NCBI GenBank assembly: GCA_011322755.1
Contig: DRLZ01000308.1
Location: 1 to 8,664 of the forward strand
DNA: 8,664 nt
Origin: Crenotrichaceae bacterium
Lineage (GTDB): Bacteria; Pseudomonadota; Gammaproteobacteria; Methylococcales; DRLZ01
Reading direction: 5' to 3'
Shown: positions 1 through 6,800 of the stretch, one piece after another
Position numbering within the stretch: position 1 is the first letter of the stretch
Layout: every line of letters begins with the position of its first letter
Translations under genes and position numbers: made by a program
Notes under the pieces: generated by a model
Database searches by the model: none
Told to the model about the DNA's origin: nothing
Seen by the model: only the letters and a program-made list of their open reading frames with translations

Positions 1-1
1 G

Positions 2-100
2 CAGAATATCGATATTCATATACAGCAGCTTGTTAACACATTCCAGGGTGCAGCGATTCGTTATCGGGTTGTCAATGTATCGCAAAATGGTCAAACGTGA
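2..100 (+). CDS. C-terminal end of an unidentified protein (5' end outside window)
   Basis: This frame is open from the left edge to a TGA at 98-100 and reads QNIDIHIQQLVNTFQGAAIR followed by YRVVNVSQNGQT. The alternation of hydrophobic and polar residues looks like real protein, but 32 codons is too little to name a family. A second frame (from base 3, ending at 164) is also open and gives a less protein-like product, so the choice between them is a judgement. If real, the gene ends 84 bases before the transporter start and could share a transcript with it. A small inverted repeat (CTAAAG at 114-119, CTTTAG at 127-132) lies in the gap but lacks a T-tract, so it is not a convincing terminator. 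Confidence 0.35.
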   Translation, partial: QNIDIHIQQLVNTFQGAAIRYRVVNVSQNGQT

Positions 101-184
101 GATTTCCTCTGTGCTAAAGTCTGTTGCTTTAGATTATCAGATACCTGTTCTGACTCCATCATGATCGTTATTGTGTGAAACAAC

Positions 185-1120
185 TTGAATTATAAAAACG
201 CATGCCAACAGTTTACTAATGCATTTCCAGTCTGGGTGATTGGCGCAGGAATTATTGCCATGCTTTATCCGCCGGCGCTGACCTGGTTCCATGGGCAAAT
301 GATTACCTATGGTCTTGGTGTTATTATGCTGGGTATGGGTCTAACTCTGACCGCTGCGGATTTTAAACGGATTCTGATTTACCCAAAATGGATTTTAGTT
401 GGCGTCGCATTACAATACACAGTGATGCCGTTTGCTGGTTTGGCACTGGCAAATTTATTTGAACTGCCAAAAATGATGGCGGTCGGGATGATACTGGTCG
501 CTTCATGTCCCGGTGGTACAGCATCGAATGTGGTTGCTTTTATTGCCAAAGCCAATGTTGCATTGTCGGTTAGTATGACGGCGATCTCCACATTATTGGC
601 AATCATCATGACGCCATTATTAACTGACTATCTTGTTGGCAGTCGGCTTGATGTGGATGCCTGGCAACTTTTTCTTGGAACTGTAAAAGTGGTGCTGGTG
701 CCAATTCTTCTGGGTGTTAGTCTGAATACTTTTTTTCATAAAACAACTGAAAAACTGTTGCCCGTAGCGCCGCCTGTTGCTGTAATTATTATCGCCCTGA
801 TTGTTGGCAGCATCATTGGCCAGGGCAGGGCAGAAATACTGGCTTCAGGATTTAACTTGTTTGTTGCCATTGGATTATTACATCTCATTGGCTTTGTATT
901 GGGTTATCTTATTAGCTTGTACTTGCTAAAAGACCAGCAAGTTGCCAGAACAATCTCGATTGAAGTCGGCATGCAAAACTCTGGACTCGGTGTCGTACTT
1001 GCCAAACAGAACTTTGGACAAATGGCAACCATCCCCGGCGCCATCTCTGCGCTGACCCATTGTGTATTAGGAAGTATTGCTGTTTATCTCTGGAACAGAA
1101 AATACAAGTCTGATAATTGA
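185..1120 (+). CDS. Bile acid:sodium symporter (BASS) family transporter, ASBT-like
   Basis: This is an inner-membrane secondary transporter expected to couple sodium entry to uptake of an organic anion; family substrates include bile acids, pantoate and other carboxylates. It has 311 residues, the usual bacterial BASS length, and is almost wholly hydrophobic with about ten predicted membrane segments. The hallmark motifs are CPGGTASNV at 108-116 and EVGMQNSGLGV at 260-270, on the two discontinuous crossing helices. From memory of the Neisseria meningitidis ASBT structure, the sodium ligands are S114, N115, S128, T132 and E260 (site 1) and Q77, E260, V261, M263 and Q264 (site 2). Every one is present here at the same number. 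An in-frame stop at 176-178 makes TTG at 185 the only start that keeps the first helix, and the numbering match supports it. No clear Shine-Dalgarno precedes it. The actual substrate cannot be read from the sequence. It converges on the lipoxygenase gene, 57 bases apart. Confidence 0.93.
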   Translation: MNYKNACQQFTNAFPVWVIGAGIIAMLYPPALTWFHGQMITYGLGVIMLGMGLTLTAADFKRILIYPKWILVGVALQYTVMPFAGLALANLFELPKMMAVGMILVASCPGGTASNVVAFIAKANVALSVSMTAISTLLAIIMTPLLTDYLVGSRLDVDAWQLFLGTVKVVLVPILLGVSLNTFFHKTTEKLLPVAPPVAVIIIALIVGSIIGQGRAEILASGFNLFVAIGLLHLIGFVLGYLISLYLLKDQQVARTISIEVGMQNSGLGVVLAKQNFGQMATIPGAISALTHCVLGSIAVYLWNRKYKSDN

Positions 1121-1177
1121 AATGTTTCATTGCTACATGAATTCAGTGTTGATGATTTCACTGTTGTCATCGGAAAA

Positions 1178-3115
1178 TCAAACGTTAATACTCTGTGGTA
1201 TTTGTTCCGGGATCAGATAAGGATATTTGAGCGGTCTGTTCTCATTATCATTGATGATTTGTGTACCAATATTGTGTAGATTTTGCTGGAAGCGCTCAAG
1301 CGCTATTTTGACTCGATTATCTTTAAAGTGTTTGTGGTCGTATTGCCCGAGTTGTGTATAGTAAACACCACCGAGCACAGCCAGCAAGTCTTGTTGAACT
1401 TTGCTGACACTATCGGGTGTCAATAAGCCTGGGGTGGTTCCATCAGGACTATAGGTATTAACGTCAGTTGGGATTGTTTCCGGAGCTTGTGTGTACATTC
1501 CTCCAGGGAAAGCCGGTACGTATAACATTATTTTTGCCTGAGCAAAATTTACTGCTGCATGCTGTGCGCTGCAGGTAAAGATAATCAATGACAAGGCATC
1601 TTTGAGATACGTCTTGGTGCTGATAACCCTGTCAGGATTTACAAAGTCACCAAAATCCTGAATCTGACCACCTTGCTCATCTGTAGAAATCAACTCTTTG
1701 GCCCAATTTTGAAGTTCTACATCGTTTTCAACATCAAAATCACCTGCATAGTAAATATCGACATAGTCGCTAACCCAGTTCTGGATAGCAGATGATATAC
1801 GTAAAGCGTCGTCGCGGTAAGGAAACAGCAACTTCCTGTTCATCACATTGCGAGATGCAAGCTCTTTAGTAACAAACTGCTGGTTAAATTTAAAATAGCC
1901 ACGTGCGTGAATCGCACGCGCTTTTACTGCCAGCGTCTCATCATTTTCGATTGTAGAGGCAAGAATTTCATCGACTTGACCGCGTGGAGCAATCAGCTTT
2001 GTGGCAGCTGCATTGTTGATGAAAATTGTGCCTTCAAAGTGAGGAACAAGAAGCTTATAGAGTTGATGGTTTTCGCTTAAATTACGATGAGTACAGACCA
2101 CAAATGGCTCGATGACAAGATGGGTCCAGCCGAGATGAGAGAATAACTCATGATGATTGCCATCGGCGCTATTAACTACGTATTTGGCCTGAGTCCATGC
2201 TTTTCCTTCAAACCTATCATTCGGGTTGTTTGGATAAAACAACGGCCCATCGTCTTTAAGCCTGATTGCAACAGGTTGTATTGTAGCCGGTTGGTTATCA
2301 GAGGCTGTTGGTGGCAGCACGAACAATGCGTGTGGTGTATAGAGATGTTTCTGGCAATTGCCAGGATAATGACCACCTGTATTTGTTTCAGAATCAACAA
2401 TCAGTTCTGATAACATGCTGTAATCACAATAATACAAACGCTTATCATCAGCGGCTCGTTGCAGCGTATCATTTTCAAAGCCTGCGCCTACAGCTGTGTG
2501 ATACTGTTCATCTGTCATGCTGGAAAAGGCATCTGGTACCGAATTTACGCCCTGGATAACCATTGGATTGAAACCGGCGGTACGCAAGTTAGCGAAAAAA
2601 CTGTCTTCAAACCAGCCTTCATTGTTAACTTTGGGTTGAAAATTGGTATGAATTTCTGGCAATGGTATCCCATCTGCGTGAAACATCTGATTGTAATCTG
2701 AAAGACTGGTTGGCCATCTCATCGTGGCATGATCAGCTGATTGTTGCGCAACCAGTTTTTGTAATACCTCATCCAGATGACGATAGACTTTTTCAGAATC
2801 AGCAAATGCTTCATTGACAAATGTATCGAGATCATGCGTTTCTGACTTGTATTGACTACCCATATTCAGGTTTTGGTGATTGTAAAGATGATTCACGATT
2901 ACTTTGCCGACAATATCCAACAGTTTTTTGAACCATTTTATGTCTGGAAATTCATCAAAAGGTATTGATGGGGTGCCATTTTGGAGGTTAAGATCAGGTA
3001 ATGTTCCGGCCTTGATAAAAAAATAGCGTTTACGTTTTGCCTTAAGGGAATGCCCCGCAAAAAAATGTATTAACCTGCGGTACAGATAGTTAAACAACGA
3101 TTTCAGATTAGCCAT
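1178..3115 (-). CDS. Bacterial lipoxygenase (fatty acid dioxygenase)
   Basis: Lipoxygenases insert O2 into polyunsaturated fatty acids that have a cis,cis-1,4-pentadiene, giving lipid hydroperoxides, with a single non-heme iron. This 645-residue protein has the size of the catalytic domain alone and lacks the N-terminal PLAT domain of plant and animal enzymes, as is common in bacteria. The helix-9 signature is HELFSHLGWTHLVIE at 322-336; H327 and H332 (Hx4H) are the predicted iron ligands. NHQLYKLLVPHF at 349-360 matches the second family signature. HAAVN at 519-523 supplies H519 and N523. The end IPQSINV aligns with the family's usual IPxSI(S/N)I, so the C-terminal carboxylate ligand is V645, not Ile. 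By eye, S387 in LASTIE occupies the Coffa position that is normally Ala or Gly. No signal peptide is visible (the basic N-terminus LKAKRKR is not followed by a hydrophobic core), unlike the secreted Pseudomonas aeruginosa enzyme. The ATG has a good AGGAG six bases upstream. It is probably monocistronic: 783 bases separate it from the next upstream gene on its strand. Confidence 0.95.
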   Translation of the reverse strand: MANLKSLFNYLYRRLIHFFAGHSLKAKRKRYFFIKAGTLPDLNLQNGTPSIPFDEFPDIKWFKKLLDIVGKVIVNHLYNHQNLNMGSQYKSETHDLDTFVNEAFADSEKVYRHLDEVLQKLVAQQSADHATMRWPTSLSDYNQMFHADGIPLPEIHTNFQPKVNNEGWFEDSFFANLRTAGFNPMVIQGVNSVPDAFSSMTDEQYHTAVGAGFENDTLQRAADDKRLYYCDYSMLSELIVDSETNTGGHYPGNCQKHLYTPHALFVLPPTASDNQPATIQPVAIRLKDDGPLFYPNNPNDRFEGKAWTQAKYVVNSADGNHHELFSHLGWTHLVIEPFVVCTHRNLSENHQLYKLLVPHFEGTIFINNAAATKLIAPRGQVDEILASTIENDETLAVKARAIHARGYFKFNQQFVTKELASRNVMNRKLLFPYRDDALRISSAIQNWVSDYVDIYYAGDFDVENDVELQNWAKELISTDEQGGQIQDFGDFVNPDRVISTKTYLKDALSLIIFTCSAQHAAVNFAQAKIMLYVPAFPGGMYTQAPETIPTDVNTYSPDGTTPGLLTPDSVSKVQQDLLAVLGGVYYTQLGQYDHKHFKDNRVKIALERFQQNLHNIGTQIINDNENRPLKYPYLIPEQIPQSINV

Positions 3116-3121
3116 AATGTT

Positions 3122-3126
3122 CTCCT
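3122..3126 (-). promoter_or_regulatory. Shine-Dalgarno of the lipoxygenase gene
   Basis: On the minus strand AGGAG lies six bases before the ATG (3113-3115), near-ideal spacing. It fixes the lipoxygenase start and suggests efficient translation, in contrast with the transporter and the large exported protein, whose starts have poor ribosome sites. Confidence 0.8.
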
Positions 3127-3562
3127 GAGTTGAAGATATTCTTATTCAATGATTGCATGGTCACCAGCTCATCAGGTTTATAACATAGTTGGTTACTAGA
3201 GGAATAGCTCAGCGGTAATATTTACTTAACGTTTAAATGTTTTGTCATAAATATCTTACTTATTACTCGTAGACATATCGCTAACAGCAATTAAGTATTC
3301 ACTTGGCATCAGGGTTGAAAATGGTATAACGACAGCAGAGCATGAAAAAACAACAAAGTAGAAACATTTACCGATCTTGTCCAAAGCAATCATGATTTTC
3401 TATAGCCAGCCTCATCAATCCAATCTGGTTGTTTTGTCTACCGTAGGCGTTTTTATTTTCGCCTTGTACGCAGATGATCTGGAGATTTTATTTACCACAA
3501 CCATTGATGAGATGAGGTTTTAATAAGACAGAGCACCTGTACAGCGACGACTTGCAACATGG

Positions 3563-3763
3563 TCAACAAATCAACGAGTGCCCATCAACAATCCCTTTCT
3601 GGACTAAATCTGTGAAGGGCAATACGTTGACATTATCTTCTGTGCGGGTTCTGTCCATCGAATCCACGCACTGTGAGCAATCGTATTTGGCTTTATTCTT
3701 GGAGAAGGCATGATCATCTACAACTGTTTTACTTTCTTTTTCAAACTGCTGCTTAACATAAAC
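3563..3763 (-). pseudogene. Start-less gene remnant with a Cys-x5-Arg (CVDSMDRT) motif
   Basis: The minus-strand frame is open for 66 codons between a TGA at 3764-3766 and a TGA at 3563-3565, with no ATG, GTG or TTG before the motif. It reads roughly KQQFEKESKTVVDDHAFSKN, then KAKYDCSQCVDSMDRTRTED, then NVNVLPFTDLVQKGIVDGHS and LIC. Composition is protein-like, but no ribosome site or plausible N-terminus lies upstream. CVDSMDRT (3647-3670) resembles the catalytic loop of Sac-type phosphoinositide phosphatases (family consensus C-x-D-C/S-L-D-R-T-N), where Cys is the nucleophile and Arg binds phosphate. The expected Asn after DRT is Arg here and there is no room for a whole catalytic domain. 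A different reading is the tail of a small secreted protein ending in Cys. I regard it as a fragment or chance frame, not a working gene. Confidence 0.25.
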
Positions 3764-3898
3764 TCAACATAACCTTATCTCAACATGCCGGGTTTGATAT
3801 AAGATTCCTATTTCAAACAGCTTCACAGCTTTGATGGATTAATTCTCGTAGCATTAATCATCATCAAAATTCAGATGTTCATCTCATAGCACAATCCA

Positions 3899-6800
3899 TT
3901 AATTGCTATATTCCACATGCAACACAGGTGCTTCAGATGGATTTGCTTCAAATGATACGGCTTCACGCTTGCCAGTGCCAGTGACAATAACTGCTAACGC
4001 ATTGTTGCTGACCCAGTTTGGACGATCCACGATTTCTTGCACAATTGATGTTAGATCCGGGGTTTGGTGATCGATGCCCGCATCTCCTATTGTTGTCCAT
4101 GCAGGAATATTTGACCAGTCGACGTTTGCTGTTGTCCTCGCTCTGTTTGACACATTGCTCGTTGCGTTATTAAAAATTACTGCATTGTCAACAGCTTCAG
4201 CTTCGAAGACCAAGTCTGTCTGCTCTGACCTTGTTTTTGCTGCAGTAAACTGGATATAAGCATTGACGATCGTGCTCCCTTGTGGAATTGCCACATTGTT
4301 GAAACGCATGCCAATCGTTTGATTGTCTCCAGAACGTACCAGATCAAGGTCTATACTGCCAATGACAACTGTTCCAGATGGCCTTTCTTCAACATCATCA
4401 TTACCTGCTGCAATTGCAATCTGGAGTGTAGTTGTTCCAGCTGACGGTGGGAGCACGGTAACAGTAATACTGTCAGTTCCGGTCAGTGCTCCACTATCAG
4501 TTGCTGTTGCGGTAATCGTATGTGTGCCTTCTGACAAACTACTGACGCTAAAACTTCCCCCGCTTCCAATTATGCCGTCAAGATTCGACGTCCACTTCAG
4601 ACTTGAAGTTAACACCCCATCTTCCGGATCATTTCCTGTTCCGGTAAATGTAATACTGTCTCCTGCTGTGATACTGGTTCCATCAGCAGGTGATACGATC
4701 TTAGCTGTAGGGGGGAGGTTTACTCCTTCATCAAGATATTCCACATGCAACACAGGCGCTTCAGATGGATTTGCTTCAAATGATACGGCTTCCCGCTTTC
4801 CAGTTCCTGTGATAATAACCGCTAACGCATTGTTAACAGTCCAGCTTCCCCTGTCCACTATCTCCTGAATAATTGATGTAAGCTTAGGTGTGCGCTGAGC
4901 CAGACCCGTATCTCCAATCGCTGTCCAGGCGGGTACATTTAACCAGTCAACGCTTGCAGTCGTCCTCGCTCTGTTTGACACATTGCCACTTGTGTTATCA
5001 AAAGTAGCTGCGTTGTCCACGGCTTCACCTTCAATGGTTAAATCGGTAGTTTCTGAACGGATACCGCTTGCAGTAAATTGCACATAAGCATTGACGATGG
5101 TACTTGCTTGTGGAATCGTCACATTGTTAAAACGAAGCCCGATGGTTTGATTCCCACCAGAAAGAACCAGATCAAGGTCTCCACTGCCAATCACGACGGT
5201 ACCTGATGGTCTTTCTTCAACATCATCACTCCTTCCAGCCACAGGTATCCAGAGTGTGGTGGTTGCGGTTGATGACGGAAGCACGGTAACAGTAATACTG
5301 TCAGTTCCGGTCAGTGCTCCACTATCAGTTGCTGTTATGGTAATCGTATGGGTGCCTTCTGACAAACTACTGACGCTAAAACTTCCCCCGCTGCCAATCA
5401 TGCCGTCACGATTCGACATCCACTTCAGACTTGAAGTTAACACCCCATCTTCCGGATCATTTCCTGTTCCGGTAAATGTAATACTGTCTCCTGCTGTGAT
5501 ACTGGTTCCACTTGCTGGCGCAGTAATCAATGCAGTGGGAGCTGTGTTCCCAGGTGCGGATACTGTGATTGTGATGGAGCTGGTTCCAGTCAATGCTCCA
5601 CTATCAGTTGCCGTTGCGGTAATGATATGTATGCCCTCAGACAGTGTATTCATTGAGAAACTTGCTCCGCTGCCGATGATGCCGTCGAGATTCGATGTCC
5701 ATTGCAGACTTGCAGTCACATCACCATCTTCAGTGTCCGTTCCTGTTCCCGTAAAATGAATATTGTCTGCAACTGTAAAAGTCGATCCGTTTGCTGGTTG
5801 AATGATGACGGATGTGGGTGGTGTATTGATTGCGGTTACTGCCAGTACAATGCTATCTGAACCCGTCAAAGCGTCACTATCGATCGCTGTTGCGGTGATG
5901 GTGTGGGTGCCTTCTGACAATGTGTTCGTTGAGAAGCTTGCTCCGCTGCCGATGACGCCGTCGAGACTCGATGTCCATTGCAGGCTTGCTGCCACATCGC
6001 CATCTTCAGTATCTGTTCCTGTTCCAGTAAAATTAATGCTGTCACCAACTGTGATACGACTTCCATTTGCTGGCGTCGTAATCGATACTACAGGTGTTTG
6101 GTTTGCATTTCCCTGGAGAAATTCGATGTGCAGTACTGGCGCTGCAGACGGATTCCCTTCAAACGAATGCGCATCACGCTTACCCGTCCCGGTAATGAGT
6201 ATTACCGCAGAATTGTTGATTGCCCAGCCTGGCTGATTAATAATCTCCTGGATGATTGAGGAGATATCCGGGGTTTGCTGGTTTATCCCGGCTTCTCCGA
6301 TAATTGACCATGTCGAGGGTGTCCATGAGACGCTCGCTATCGTTCTTGACCTGGATGAAACATTGCCGTTGATTTTTGCGAATACTGCAGCATTCCCCGT
6401 GGCTTCACCTTCAATGGTCAGGTTTGTTGATTCTGATCGAATCCCGCTCGCAGTAAACTGAATAGAGGCGCTTACGATGGTTGCCCCCTGTGGAATATCC
6501 AACTCATTGAATCGCAACCCCACTGTTTGATTGTCTCCCGAGCGTACCAGATCCAGATCGGTACTGCCTGTGATCACTGTCTGAGTACTCTTTTCTTCAA
6601 CATCATCACCGCCGGCAGTAATAGGTATCCAGCGTGTGGTGGTTGATCCTCCAGTGGTTGTCACATTAACAGTTACTTCATCAAATGCGCTTAACGCAGT
6701 ATCCGTTGCTGTTAATCTAAACACGTAAGTGCCTGCTGTGGGAAAGCTGACAGCTGTGTCTGCACCGTTGGGTGTGATAATGGTTGCTGTATCCGGCCCG

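Larger units (their letters stand above)
3116..3898. other. 783-base intergenic region without an intact gene
   Basis: This gap separates two minus-strand genes and must contain the lipoxygenase promoter, though I see no convincing -35/-10 pair. It holds a start-less 66-codon minus-strand frame (3563-3763), several shorter open stretches of protein-like character (for example minus strand around 3380-3500), a D-arm-like string at 3201-3217, and short hairpins: AGGCG/CGCCT at 3445-3464 with a T-rich 10-base loop, and GATTAAT/ATTAATC at 3837-3859. The second lies 40 bases past the large gene's stop but has no T-run after it on that strand. CAACAT-type motifs recur around 3755-3786. The pattern of short open pieces in more than one frame is what a decayed gene would leave, but I could not identify a parent. 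Confidence 0.5.

Noticed and set aside
1144..1171. Possible bidirectional terminator between the convergent genes (CAGTG...CACTG and GATGA...TCATC)
   Set aside because: The stems are only five pairs with loops of ten or more bases, overlap each other, and lack a following T-run on either strand.
2150..2701. Plus- and minus-strand frames inside the lipoxygenase gene
   Set aside because: The lipoxygenase frame is conserved through this span, including both active-site His ligands at 2120-2137; the alternatives have composition typical of shadow translations.
3837..3859. GATTAAT/ATTAATC hairpin as terminator of the large exported protein gene
   Set aside because: The seven-pair stem is almost all A-T with a nine-base loop and no T-run after it on the minus strand; too weak to call.
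3901..5564. CRISPR-like or satellite repeat array
   Set aside because: The repeats are long, in-frame coding domains (Ig and DNRLRE), not short direct repeats with unique spacers.
4323..6461. Long plus-strand open frames opposite the repeat region
   Set aside because: They are antisense shadows of the Ser/Thr/Val-rich repeats, recur in register with the repeat units, are low-complexity (Val/Pro/Ser) and have no ribosome sites; the minus-strand protein has clear domains.
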